Below, piece by piece: positions 1 to 10,512 of a DNA stretch of 64,000 nucleotides. A program made the translations under genes and the position numbers. This DNA is from Prorocentrum cordatum (taxonomy: Eukaryota > Sar > Dinophyceae > Prorocentrales > Prorocentraceae), in assembly GCA_963575745.1 (NCBI GenBank), contig CAUYUJ010022088.1:1-64000 (forward strand), read 5' to 3'. How positions within the stretch are numbered: the stretch's first letter is position 1; the number at the start of each line of letters is the position of its first letter. The notes beneath the pieces were generated by a model that saw only the letters and a list, made by a program, of their open reading frames with translations, was not told where the DNA came from and ran no database searches.

Positions 1-1251
1 TGGGAAAGCAGTGATGGCCGTGAATTTATAGAGGATTTCGACGCGGGGGAACTTGATGCTTTTGCCGCCAGCGATTGTGACGACGACGACGAGAATGACG
101 ATGACGACGATTGGTTTGGAGCTGACGACGTTGTCTGGTCAGCCCCGGTCCCGGCTTCCTCTTTGGCAGTGGCGTTGGCCTCGGCTTCTGTCGCGGCCGT
201 GGTCTCGGTCCGGGCTCCGTCTGTGCGGGGCGCGGAGCGCGCCCCGCAGCTGGGGGGATCTGTGGAGTGGGAGGACCGGCTGCGTGAGAGCTTGCGCGCA
301 GAGCACGACGTGATCAGGGAGGAAGCCGTGGATGATGCCGCCTGGGAGGCAGCGCAGCGCGAGCAGAAAGCGCATCGCAATGCGTGCCGCGCGTCGCTTC
401 GGAGGTCGCGCTGTGCGCGGCGGGAGGCGGAGTGGGCGCGGCGGACGGAGGCGGCGGCGGCGCGTAACGAAGAGATGGCGGTCCGTGTCCCGCTTCCAGT
501 CGTGCCGCGCCTTCTTCCGCGCGATGAGACGCCGCGTGCGCGCGATGAGTCGCCGCGGCGTGCCCGGGTGTCCCGCGCGGCGCTGGGGGGGCGGAGAAGC
601 GCGCGACTGCAGCAGTTTCTGAATGCCCGATCGGCGCGGGCTGTCGATTCGGTGTCCACCCCGCGCGTGGCGCTGTCGTCTCTGGAAGCGCGGGTGTCTG
701 CGCTGTCAGTCGGGGAGGTTGCGCTGATTGCAGTTTCAGTTTTTGCTGCGCTGGGTCTGTTCCCGCCAAGGCCACAAGTTCTGTCGGGTGGCCGCGCTGT
801 GACGCGCGCGATGGCGCGCGCGCGGATGTGGAAAGAGAGAGAGAGCTTCTGGCGCGACGTCCGATGCGGCGCCGTCTGCCGCGAAGGTTCGGGTCGCCAA
901 GTGGTTTTACTGTGGCCTGCGTGGGCTCTCCGCGCGGAGGTGCGGGGGGCGGCGCGTGTGCGCGCGCAGGTTCTCCCCCGGCATTGGCATCGGCGCTGCC
1001 AAGGCCAGGGCGGGCCGGGGCGCGGACGAGTGCGTGGGGGGCGCTGGCTGGAGGGCGTCGCAGAGGGCGGGGCAGTGCGTTGGCGATGCGGCTTTGCGCG
1101 TGGCCTGTGTCTTCGCCGCGCTGGGCGGTGTGTCCTGCGATGTGTGTTCCCGCGTGGGACGACTCGGTGCTGCTGGGGGGGTTGGCGCGTCCCGCGCGTG
1201 GCGGCGGCGCCTTCGACGTGGCGTCGCGTCGGGGCGACTCGGAGTTGTTGA
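1..1251 (+). CDS. Partial hypothetical ORF at left edge of the Helitron unit
   Basis: Frame 1 is open from the first base of the window to the stop at 1249-1251, so the true start lies upstream. The N-terminal part has a highly acidic stretch (Asp/Asn run at about 79-110) followed by Ala/Arg-rich sequence with an RRSARL-type basic motif near 590-605. From about 800 on the composition becomes Arg/Cys/Gly-rich, which looks out of frame, so the real protein probably leaves this frame around 800-950 and continues in one of the overlapping ORFs. No family is recognised. An RRSARL motif recurs in the C-terminal tail of the USP-containing ORF near 15645. Confidence 0.3.
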   Translation, partial: WESSDGREFIEDFDAGELDAFAASDCDDDDENDDDDDWFGADDVVWSAPVPASSLAVALASASVAAVVSVRAPSVRGAERAPQLGGSVEWEDRLRESLRAEHDVIREEAVDDAAWEAAQREQKAHRNACRASLRRSRCARREAEWARRTEAAAARNEEMAVRVPLPVVPRLLPRDETPRARDESPRRARVSRAALGGRRSARLQQFLNARSARAVDSVSTPRVALSSLEARVSALSVGEVALIAVSVFAALGLFPPRPQVLSGGRAVTRAMARARMWKERESFWRDVRCGAVCREGSGRQVVLLWPAWALRAEVRGAARVRAQVLPRHWHRRCQGQGGPGRGRVRGGRWLEGVAEGGAVRWRCGFARGLCLRRAGRCVLRCVFPRGTTRCCWGGWRVPRVAAAPSTWRRVGATRSC

Positions 1252-3352
1252 TGCGGGAGATCGCCTGGGGCCGTGGCGGAATAAGTGTCTGCATTTGAGT
1301 GTCGCTCGGTGCGGGGGTGCTGGCGCGCGCGCGCAGGCGGAGGGCTTCTTCGAGTTGCAGTGCGCTAATGATTCCGGAGCTGGGGCGTGCGGTGACGCGT
1401 CGGAGAAGGCGAACTTTGCTCTCGTGCAGGATTGGCTGGAGGCGCGCCGTTCGAGGATGCGAGTCTATGAGGCGGAGAGTGCAGATGGTTTACTGCGTGG
1501 GGAGTGTTCCGGCGCGTGGTTTTTTGGTTCCGCGGGGGGGGCCGAGATCGGCAGCGTTGTGTGGTACCCAGAGGGCCATGTCGCGACGGTCGTTGATGTG
1601 GACGGTCGCTTGGCCGCTGGCGTATCTCTCGGAGCCGCAGGCGCCGCGCCGTGGCTGCGGTCGATTGCAGGCGCGCCGAAGAGGAGTGCGCCGAAAAAGA
1701 CGGCAGCCGCGAAAAGCAAGCGAGGTGCGCATTTCCGAGGTGCGCAGAACCCAATTTCCATGGCGGCCGTTGCTGCGCGGCAGCGACGCGCGACTGGTGA
1801 GGATGGGGCGCCGTCGTCGTCAGGCGAGGACATGCCAGTCATCCCGGGAGTCACCGTCGACGATGCCGATTCGGGCGATGCTGCGGGGGCGTCCGTGCTT
1901 CGTCGACCTGCAGCTGCGGCCGCCACGCGTGGCCGTGCGTCTGGGGACGAGAGCGATTCGGGTGAGGACATGCCGATGCTTCCAGGGGTTACGGTGGAAG
2001 AGGATGGCGCGGGGGCTGCTCCGGCGCGATCGGACGCCGTCGCACCGCAGGCAGCGGCTGCGAGGCGCGCTCTTCGGGGCGCGGCTTCGGCCGCGGCGCC
2101 GCCGAGCGATTCTGATGGCGAGGAGATGCCTGTCCTTCCTGGAGTGACCGTGGACGTCGGGGGTGCTGACGATGGAGCAAGCGATGGCAGCGGGCCGGCC
2201 GCGCGTCCGCGCGGTGCCCGGAGAGCGCGCCGGAAGCGCGGGGCCGCGGACGGGGCGCTTGCGTCCGAGGCAGAGTCCCGGCAGTTCCAGCCGGATTACG
2301 TGGACGAGGACCGCTGCAAAGGGCTGACGTGGGGGGGGGGCTGGGGGCGAGAGCAGTGCCGGTTTCGGCCGAAGACGGGAAGCGACGTGTGCGGGAAGTG
2401 CGCTCGATATGGGTGCCCGCGCGGGCGCGTCAGGGGCCCGATTCCTGCAGGCGCGTTGGATAAGTTCAAGGAGTTCGCGCTCAAGGCAAACAAGCCATCT
2501 AAGCAGTGGTACGCGCGGCACGCGATGTGGGACGTGGCGTCGAAGATGAAGCCTGAGCTGAAGTCCTTGTGTGAAGTGGACGAGCACAAGCGATTTGTGT
2601 TAACGAACAGCGAGTACGAGCAGTGCCTCAAGCAAGTCCATGACAATCTCCGAACTCATAAGAACCATGGCCGTTCTGGCTTCGTATACGAGAAGGGGGC
2701 AGGGGTGCGGACACTGCAGGATCGCTGCGGGGAGGGAACTACTCGGGTCGGATCGGAGAGGGAGTCCTACAATGGGCAGCAGGGGGGGAAGGTGTTCATG
2801 TGGTACAGCAGGGCGGTCTTCAACAAGTACCTGGGGCAGCTGCAAGTTTCCGAAATGGATTGTAGCGAGAAGGACTGCGTGGAGGCGTTGCGGTTGACCA
2901 GCGAGGAGATCCGGCGGTACCCAATGAAGCAGCAGTATCTGAAGCCGTACGCAGGCCCGCAGTGCTATCCGCACATTGATCCGCGTTCGAAGGAGAACAG
3001 GCTGCAAGCGAACGAGAAAATGGGGCATGCGCCCGGAGAGGATCCGCAGGGGGGCGGCGACGGCGGCGCCGGGCCCGAGGCGTGCGGGGGAGCCGACGAC
3101 GGGGCGTCGCACTTGTTCTGTATGCGGAATTGGGCGCAGTGCGATCGGTGCCACTGCTGGCGCCTGCTTCTGCCTGCCTGCGCTGCGCGCGCGCGAGGCG
3201 ATGAGTACTACAGGGTTCGCGACACCGACTTGGATTGGGAGGGGTGGTTGACGGGGGCGGCGCATCGGTGTGCGGCGGCGGCTGGTGCGTCGAGAGACCA
3301 GGGCGCTGCGCTCGGTGGGCCCGGCGAAGAAGCGCGGTCGGTACGGGAATGA
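956..3352 (+). CDS. Cys-rich zinc-finger and CW-type protein associated with the Helitron
   Basis: Frame 2 is open for 798 aa. The section before about 1330 is doubtful because frame 3 also looks coding there. Convincing parts: three copies of an acidic motif (SGEDMPVIPGVTV type) at 1820-2156; a Cys cluster at about 2310-2440 ending in GRVRGPIP, a type I have seen in algal mobile-element proteins; and NWAQCDRCHCWRLLLP at about 3127-3176, which fits the CW zinc-finger start (W-x-Q-C-D-x-C-x-x-W-R-x-L-P). CW domains read methylated histone H3K4, so a chromatin-reading role is possible but inferred. The ORF ends at a TGA inside what looks like continuous coding that resumes in frame 3, so it may be the N-terminal part of the Rep-helicase polyprotein. 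Confidence 0.5.
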   Translation: MCARRFSPGIGIGAAKARAGRGADECVGGAGWRASQRAGQCVGDAALRVACVFAALGGVSCDVCSRVGRLGAAGGVGASRAWRRRLRRGVASGRLGVVDAGDRLGPWRNKCLHLSVARCGGAGARAQAEGFFELQCANDSGAGACGDASEKANFALVQDWLEARRSRMRVYEAESADGLLRGECSGAWFFGSAGGAEIGSVVWYPEGHVATVVDVDGRLAAGVSLGAAGAAPWLRSIAGAPKRSAPKKTAAAKSKRGAHFRGAQNPISMAAVAARQRRATGEDGAPSSSGEDMPVIPGVTVDDADSGDAAGASVLRRPAAAAATRGRASGDESDSGEDMPMLPGVTVEEDGAGAAPARSDAVAPQAAAARRALRGAASAAAPPSDSDGEEMPVLPGVTVDVGGADDGASDGSGPAARPRGARRARRKRGAADGALASEAESRQFQPDYVDEDRCKGLTWGGGWGREQCRFRPKTGSDVCGKCARYGCPRGRVRGPIPAGALDKFKEFALKANKPSKQWYARHAMWDVASKMKPELKSLCEVDEHKRFVLTNSEYEQCLKQVHDNLRTHKNHGRSGFVYEKGAGVRTLQDRCGEGTTRVGSERESYNGQQGGKVFMWYSRAVFNKYLGQLQVSEMDCSEKDCVEALRLTSEEIRRYPMKQQYLKPYAGPQCYPHIDPRSKENRLQANEKMGHAPGEDPQGGGDGGAGPEACGGADDGASHLFCMRNWAQCDRCHCWRLLLPACAARARGDEYYRVRDTDLDWEGWLTGAAHRCAAAAGASRDQGAALGGPGEEARSVRE
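1820..2156 (+). repeat. Three in-frame copies of an acidic PGVTV motif
   Basis: Copies start at 1820 (SGEDMPVIPGVTVDD), 1958 (SGEDMPMLPGVTVEE) and 2114 (DGEEMPVLPGVTVDV), separated by about 140-155 bp of Ala/Arg-rich low-complexity sequence. The motif cores keep their residues while the linkers differ, suggesting selection for a short binding motif. I do not recognise a defined ligand. An acidic patch next to a hydrophobic V-I/L-P-G-V-T-V core could be a docking peptide. Confidence 0.7.
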
Positions 3353-5630
3353 CTTGAGGGTTGTGCTCCGAAGTCGGTGGGCCCCGGGCGACCGCGCGCG
3401 CCCAGGGAAGCGGGAAGTGTTTGTGTTTGCAGGCGCGCCAGAGGCTGGCCACTGGGAGTTCCGACCGCGAGCGGAGTTGCGCGATGCGTTTGGAACCGCG
3501 GGAGCGTGGACGCCCGCACTGGATCACCGAGGCCGTGTCGAGGCAGGGGACGTACACCAGAAGTGCATGCTGCTGGCGCTGAAGACGGTGCCGCTGCGCG
3601 TGGCGAAGTATGACGTGCAGCTGCGCGATGCGTCCGTGCGGGCCGTGCAGGCGGCGCAGGCGATCCTGACGCGCATGGTGGAGTTCACGTGCCACGAGTG
3701 CCAGGAGCGGTTCCCGGCGTTCCACCCTGCCTTCGAGCCGCCGGACCAGCTGGCGGATGAGATGCTGCTGCTGCGTCGCGGCGGGGACGGGCTGGCTGCG
3801 TGCAGCACGGAGGTGGCCGAGTGAGACGAGGTGCCGCCGAGCGACCCGCCGGATGGCTTCGCCCTGGAGTGCGCGGGCGTGTGCATGCGGTGTAGGCGGG
3901 ATCTGGACAAGCAGGCGGCGGCCGCGCCCACGGAAGACGACCTGTATCAGGTGGTGGGACTCCGCACCGCGCAGAATCACATGGACCCGTGCTTCCGGTT
4001 CCCCTCCGATGACCTGCGCGACCTGTTCGACCAGGCCACGCTCACGGAGAGCCTGCTCATTGCTCTGGACCACATGCAGGTGCAACTGGCCACCGTGTCC
4101 CGGACAGGGCTGCGCAAGTTCCGCAAGAACATCATCTCGTTCCCGCAGGATGTGGCCGGGTTCGCGCGGCGTCATGAGCTCATGAAGGGGTACCGCGTCG
4201 GGGATCGCGTGAACTCGGTGCGCGGACCTGGCGAGCGCCCCGACGACCCGCACCGCCCGGAGCGCATTGCCGCGGGGGCCACGGACGAGGAGCGGCAGCG
4301 CTTCGGCGTGGACGTGTACGGGCGCCTGGTGTTTCCCGGTCGGGTCGCGGAGGTGCTGCTCAGTGGGGAAGTGATCATCGACTACGACCATGGCTGCAGG
4401 GGGAGGGAGCTTCAGGAGAACGTGGAGCCGCGGGTGATGCTGCCCTGGCACCCGAGGAAGGTGCCCTTCAGTCTGATGCTGCGGCGGAACGTTGGATTCG
4501 GGAAGGAGGTGGTCGAGGGCCTGCACGTGCGCTGGCGCTACTGTGGGCACGTGCTGCGGGCGCTGTGCGCGTTCGCCGGCACGTACGGGCCCTGGCGCCT
4601 GGGCGGCACTGCGAATGAGCCCATGCACAAGTACTACGACCCGCGTTTCTTTGATGTGCTGCCGGACGACGACATCATCCGGTGCTATGCGCCGAAGGAG
4701 AGCGACGACGGCGCCGTGCTGTCGGGGGGCGAGGCGGGGGAAGCCGAGGGGCCCGAGCCGGTGACTCGGGCGGAGGCCATTGCCAGGGATGCTGTTCCGT
4801 GTGGCGTCGACGTCGTCACGCCGCGGCAGTTTATTGCCGCGGGCTTCGACGTGCACTTCGTGGGGCCGCGTGACGAGGCTCAGCGCGGGGCAAGAGTCCG
4901 CGACGGCGACGGCGCACAGCGTGGCGACGAGGGCGGCCAGGACGCCGCGGGCGACGGTGGTGCCGAGGAGGCCGATGAGGATCAGTTCGATGTCGGGGAC
5001 GGAGACGAGGCCATGGCCGTCGATCACGATGTGTTCAGTGCTTGGCTTGAAAAGGCGCAGTTCAGGTACGGCGGGGCTGTGCAGCGATGGTGGGCGGGGC
5101 TGCAGCCGGAGGCGGAGGGTCATTTGGAGGGGCTGAAGTTTGGTGACGACGAGACGACGGAGGACCTGTTCGGGCGCTTGCTGGACGCGGCGCGGGGGGA
5201 GAGCAAAGTGGTGGCCGTGCAGAGGGATCGGGTGCCCGTGGAGTGCGTGTGCGTCGTTTTCCTCGTGCACTGGATGGGGCCGCGGGTCGGGGGGCCGTTC
5301 TCTGACCCGGGCGGGGGCGTGACTCCAGAGGCGGTCCTGGACGATGTGATGCTGGAGTTGGCCATGGCTGGCAGGTTCGTGGGAGCTGCTCAGGACAAGG
5401 ATACGGGGTGCGTGGAGGAGAATTTGCCGGAGTTTGACGAGGACGAGGTGGTCGCGCGGACGGGGGAGCGGATGATTTACGGGTGGCCCGGCCAGAGTGA
5501 CGACCCGATCCCGGCGCGCTCTGTCGGTCGCTTCGCGAGGGCGTTCCCGTTGGAGTTCCCGATGGGCATCGGCGACCTCTTCGAGGACCGCCCTCGCCAG
5601 GTCTCCGTGCAGGAGTGGTGCAGCACCTGA
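3270..5630 (+). pseudogene. DUF6570-like N-terminal region of Helitron Rep-helicase, with in-frame TGA
   Basis: Frame 3 is open from 3270, is interrupted by a single TGA at 3822-3824 and continues in the same frame to 5630. A CxxC pair (FTCHECQERF, about 3684-3710) lies before the stop and a second (CMRC, about 3880) after it. Then comes a segment like the Helitron DUF6570 pattern: ...LTESLLIALDHMQVQ..., ...GLRKFRKNIISFPQDV. The end (about 5520-5610) has the Helitron block FPLEFPMGIGDLF...PRQVSVQEW. The reading then moves to frame 2 through a 1-nt shift at about 5615, so VQEW is followed by HLMRYRTGQF. The first codon given is only the frame entry; coding probably arrives from the preceding frame near 3300. 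Confidence 0.65.
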
Positions 5631-6274
5631 TGCGCTACCGCACCGGGCAGTTCGTTGGTGGTCCGCGTGGGCAGCGCGTGATGTGGGCCATGGTGAACGT
5701 GCTGCTCCTGAACGAGGCCCGGGCGAAGGGTTTCGGCGTGTATCGGACCATGTACAGGCGGGCGGGGCTCGCGGTGCAGGGCCCGAGTGTCATGACCAAG
5801 GGTGGGCTTAGGCAGATCTTGGAGAGCGAGGACCGTGTGCGGATCCTGGTGGGTCAGCTGGCGAACGTTGGGCGCGACGTGCCCTCGACCACGATGCATT
5901 GGTCCTATGAGTCTAAGAAGTTGCAGAGTACTGTGAAGCACCTGTCCTGGCACCCGCCCCGGGTCGAGGGCCCTCTTGCGGACGGCGCGGAGCATGTCGG
6001 CAGGCGGTTCCTGCGCGAGATGGACCTGCCGGCGGGGAACGGTCGGACTCAGCGCAGGCGGCCTCTCGTGCCGGATGTTGTCGGGCTCGGCCGGCACCCG
6101 TCCATCTGGTGGACGCAGAATCCGTTCTACAATGCCGCGTTTGACATTCAGCGCATGGGAGGAGGCCGGGGGCGCGGGCGGCAGGGGAGCGCGCCCTCGG
6201 GGATTGGGTGGGTGACGGGCGAGAGGAGCGCTTTCGGTTCGCTCGGGACAACCCGGACCTGGTGGCGTACATGA
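5615..6274 (+). pseudogene. Helitron N-terminal domain, first part (frame 2)
   Basis: Frame 2 carries HLMRYRTGQFVGGPRGQR followed by MWAMVNVLLLNEARAKGFG. This matches the Helitron N block in which a run of Leu/Tyr/Arg is followed by a short 'grFa.hp.f' motif and a helix. It ends near HPSIWWTQNPFYNAAFDIQ. The useful frame stops at about 6215, where the following Rep block is in frame 1. The ORF runs on to 6274 in the wrong frame. It overlaps the preceding segment at 5615-5630, consistent with a one-base indel. Confidence 0.65.
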
Positions 6275-6963
6275 TGGCCCTGCGGGTGGAGCTGAACATG
6301 CGGATGGTGATGCCTGCAGTGCTGCCGCACTCTGAGCAGTTCAAGTACTTGGCCATGGCCAGGGCCGAGTGTGGCGCGGGAGGGAATCTGCACTACCACG
6401 GGTTCAGCGTAGGGTTGCCCGGGCCCGAGGTTGCGCGGGTGCGTGCGGACGTGGACGGGGAGGGCGACATGCTCCCGCCGAGCGTGACCAGCGACTTGGC
6501 GGCGTGTTTGCCATCGCTGGAGGCGGGGCCGATGGCTTTGCCCCCGCAGGAGCAGAAGCGCCGCGCCGCTGCTCTCGCGGTCCTGGAGCGGGTGCTGCGC
6601 GCCGCTGCCGGCCGGCCAGGCGCGCGTGCATCCAGGGGTCGCGGGGGTGAGGAAACGGCGGCTTCAGGGTCTGGGAGTGAGGATGGCGCGGACGACGACG
6701 ATGAGGATGAGTTCGTGGGCAGGGCTGATGCGCTGCTTGACGCGCTGGTGGATCGCGGGTGGTTGGTGATCGAGATGTTGATGAGGGTGCGCGCGGTCGG
6801 GGAGGCGCCCGAGATGTTGCGTTCGAGCGTGTCGGCCGAGAGATTTCCGCGCCTGTGGACGCGCTGGGAGAGAGTCCTGTGGAGGATGGTGAGGGCGGTG
6901 ACGGCGCAGAGGAAGCGGGTGCGGGTTGGCCTGGTCCCGCGGGGGTCCGCTTGCAGCGCTTGA
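6208..6963 (+). pseudogene. Helitron Rep, HUH metal-binding segment (frame 1)
   Basis: The segment begins with RFRFARDNPDLVAYMMALRV, the usual Helitron lead-in. It reaches the HUH motif GGNLHYHGFSVG, with the His-Tyr-His triad at 6391-6399. This triad coordinates the divalent metal for single-strand cleavage in rolling-circle transposition. Downstream is an acidic low-complexity linker (GADDDDEDEF, near 6685). After about 6900 the plausible sequence moves to frame 3. The TGA at 6961-6963 therefore ends only the shifted frame. Confidence 0.7.
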
Positions 6964-7980
6964 CGGGTGCTGGCGCTGATTTCGGCGTGCTGAAGCCAGA
7001 ACACGAGAACGTTTCGCTGCAGAGCGTTCTGGAGAAGCGGTTCTATGAGTTCTTCGTGCACGTGGTCTCGGAGTGGAACCCCTGCTACGATGACGCGGGC
7101 GCGTGCAGATACACGTGGGACGACGAGGTTGGGGCCTTCGATGTTGACGTGGAGATGGAAGACCAGGCTGCTGCTGAGACGTCTGAGGCCCGGGCGGTCC
7201 GGAGCGTGCCTGCGTCTGCGCCGGAGTGCTTGAACTTGCGGAAGGTTCTGGACGAGGCCTTTCAGTCCGAGGCAGCAGGGACGTTGGACGTGCAGCCGGT
7301 TCGGAGAATGGTGTCCGCGCTGGTGAACAGGGTTGCGCGCCACACGAAGCATGGCATGGGCCCGCCGAAGCTCGGGGTACATGCGGGTGCGCGCGGAAAG
7401 GAGGGGTGCGTGTTCTGCCGGTATGATTTTCCGCGAGAGAGGTGGGGCCGCGTCGGGCCGAGACCGTTCCGGATGGAGAAGGGGCGCAGGGAGGGCCACT
7501 GGCAGGCGGTGTTTCCGAGGACCGACCGGCTCTGCAACAGCTACGAGGAGCACGTGCTCCTGGCCAATATGGGGAACATCGATTGGCGTCCTGTCCTGAA
7601 CCTGTGGGCCGTCGTGGAGTACGTCACGAAATATGCGACGAAAGCGCCCAAGGGCTCGCGGAAGATCAAGGAGGTGCTGGACGACGCCGTCAACGAGGTC
7701 TGCGCGAACGTTCCCGACGGCGAGGGCACCGACTTCCTCCGACGCTCGATCCAGAAGTTCTTCGCTCGGATGCTCGGGGAGAGGGATTACCATTGTTACG
7801 AAGTGGCTCTGCTGGGGTTGCGCTTGCCAATGGTCTTGTCCATGATGCCCGTCGTGACTCTGAACACGACGGGCGCGCGTGCCCTGAAGCCTGCGTCCGC
7901 ACTGCGGGACAAGTCGGTGATGAGCCGGTTCACTGGGATAGCAAAGTGGACAAGTTCGACAAGCGCCTGGAGTTGGTGGC
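6759..7980 (+). pseudogene. Helitron Rep, tyrosine segment (frame 3)
   Basis: Convincing coding runs from about 6930 to 7930. It contains VSEWNPCYDD, the block LVNRVARHTKHGMG, the Cys/His-containing CVFCRYDFPRERW and LNLWAVVEYVTKYATKAPKG. The Tyr codons at 7620 and 7632 form the two-tyrosine motif (Y-V-T-K-Y) that attacks DNA in Helitron Rep. Shortly before the G tract the better sequence shifts to frame 2 (HWDSKVDKFDKRLEL), so another 1-nt indel lies near 7930. The frame remains open through the G tract, where it encodes only polyglycine. Confidence 0.75.
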
Positions 7981-8161
<181 letters not shown>

Positions 8162-10512
8162 GAGCGCCAGCGGGCCCAGGGAGACGGGTCCATCACGGAG
8201 GCGGAGGTGCGCGATGTGTCACTCTTTGAGTTTTACTGGAAGTACGCCGTGTATCGAGGGAAGCTGAGGCGCGGGAACCCTGCGGTGTGCCTGCAGGTGA
8301 CGCCCGGCTATAGCGCGGAGTGTGCGAACGTGGAGCACGCCTGCCACGAGGCGTACGCGCGGGCAAACGTCATCGCGCACTGGCGGCACATGGCGACGGC
8401 GGACCGCAGAGCCATGATCGGTGCAGAGATGCGGCGCGACGTCCGCCCTGTGCCGGAAGTCTGCATTGGGGCCGCGGTTTTCGTGCCCCATGCTGGGGGC
8501 GATCGGTTCCTGGGAGTGCAGGATTTGTGGTTCAAGTCGGGGGGGGCGGCTTGGAGGGGCAGGGAGGATCGGTTCTGGGGAGATATGTTGATGGAGATGC
8601 TCACGGACCCCATGCTCCGACAGTGGGTGCCGGCGTGGGTCGAGGAGCAGTACGAACGCGCGAATCCGTTCTACAAGGAGGTGCTGGGCGCAATCTTGGA
8701 GGCTGGTGGGGTGCGGACCAACCGCGAGCTGCTGAGGCGGACGCGCCGCGAGATGGTGCGTCGGCACCGGGCGCGGCAGCAGGGGCGTGACGCTGGGGCG
8801 GGCGACGCCGCGGGCGACGTGGGGGGCCAGTATTCCGACGGTGGCTCGAGGGAGGGTGACGCTGGCAGAGAGAGCGATGCGGCGGATTCGGGGGAGGACG
8901 TGGAGGAGCTGGTGGACAGACTCGCGCAGAACGCCGAGGACGATCCCAACGAGGAGCCTCGGGATATCGTGTTGCGCGACCCGCGACCAGGGGAGGGTGT
9001 GGAGGGTGCCGCAGGTGCGGGGGAGGTGTCCGAGTGGGATCGCCGCCCAGCGGATGAGCGTGTTAGCGCGGCGGGCCCCGCAGTGCAGGCGGCAGACGTG
9101 CGCGTCGGGGATGTGGCGCGGGAGGACGTTCGCGGGAGGGTGCGTGTGAACCCGAAGGATTTCAATTGGCTGGATGAACCGTGCAATGTGTCGACAGGGG
9201 AGAAGCGGCGCCTCGAGGAGCTGCGCGATGTCAGGTACGGCAAGGCCAACGTGGGTGACGGGGCCGAGGTCGTCTTGCGCGAAGACCTGGACCCCTGGCA
9301 GAAGTTTGCACACGACATCGTTATGGATGGACGCCACTCCGAGAAGGACCCGCTCCGCCTGATGGTCACGGGCGTGGCAGGCACGGGGAAGTCGCGCACG
9401 GTGCGTAGTTTTGTGGCGGCGAGGCGACAGAGGGCGCGTCAGACGGCTCCGCGGAGCAGAATGGATCGGGTGCCGGGCCTCCGGGGTGGGATGCGCGAGG
9501 GACGGCGCTCTCAGTCGGAGATGGATGAGGAGGTGCGGAATTGCTGTTTGCTGGCTGCTCCGACAGGGTGCGCCTCGTTCCAGTTGAAGTATGGGGCGAC
9601 TACTCTGCACAGGGCTTTCGGTGTTCCGGTGGGGTACTGCGGGCCTTGGAAGCAAAAGGGCGGTGAACGCTTCTTGCGGACGCGGGACCGGTTGCGGCAG
9701 GCGAAGCTGTTTGTGTTGGATGAGATGAGCATGATCGGGCGGCAGATGATGGGGAAGATCGAGTACAAGGTGCAGGACACTCTGGGCACGGATGCGAAGT
9801 TTGCGGCACGCGGAGGAGGCGGACAAGGAGGAAAGGGGAGGACGATGGAGGAGGACGAGCCAGTGTATCTCGGCGGGAAGGATGTCGTGCTGGCAGGAGA
9901 TCTGCAGCAGGCGCCGCCCATCGGCGACGATCCGTTGTATCGAATGGGCAAGTATGAGGGGCATGGGAAAAATAAGCCGAGGGGGGCGGAGCGCACTCCA
10001 GACGTTGCGTGGAGCACGGAGAAGTTGGTGGCCACGGGCCAGTTTGTGCGCAATACGTTCCAGGACGTCGCCGTGCTACGGCGCGTGCACAGATGGAGTG
10101 GGAAGAAGGAGGGTCTGTCCGCCGAGCGGCAGGCGGAGTACCGGCGGGATGCCGATCGTTTTCTGGAGGTGACCAAAGGAATGGCGCAGTGCACGTGGGA
10201 CCAGTCGGATCATGCGTGGTTGAGGCGCAGGAACAGGTCGGTGCTGCAGATGACGAAGGAGGGCAGGGAGGAGCTCGCAGCGTTCGAGACGGCGCCGCTG
10301 CTGATGGATGGCAGGAAGGATCGGGCGTCGGGTGCCTGCGGCGCGGATAGGGTGAACCTGGAGAGGCTGTACCAGGTGGCGGCTGCCAGTGGCAAGCCCA
10401 TTGCGTCTCTGCGCGCCTATCACAATTGGAAGGACAAAAGTAAATCTCGGCCGGAAGAGATGGCGGCCGACGATTTCCGAGGGATCGAGAACGAGCTTCA
10501 CATGTGTGAAAG
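8162..10512 (+). pseudogene. Rep-helicase linker and PIF1-family helicase, N-terminal half (frame 2)
   Basis: Frame 2 is open from 7442 to 11212, but only about 7930-10510 is convincing. After the G tract comes a Rep C-terminal block (SLFEFYWKYAVYRGKLRRG), a ~250-aa charged linker, then the PIF1 helicase. Walker A is GVAGTGKS at 9371-9394. Motif Ia is LAAPTGCASFQLKYG followed by TTLHRAFG. Walker B is LFVLDEMSMIG with Asp-Glu at 9719-9724. The GDLQQAPP motif lies near 9895-9917. PIF1-type helicases unwind DNA 5' to 3' and drive strand displacement in Helitrons. The reading shifts to frame 3 within tgtgtgaaaggggcgcg at about 10503-10520, so the helicase is split before its C-terminal motifs. 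Confidence 0.85.

Noticed and set aside
2820-5270. 816-aa minus-strand ORF
   Set aside because: High G+C makes the antisense frame stop-poor. The + strand carries recognisable Helitron blocks; the antisense protein is only Arg/His/Leu/Pro-rich.
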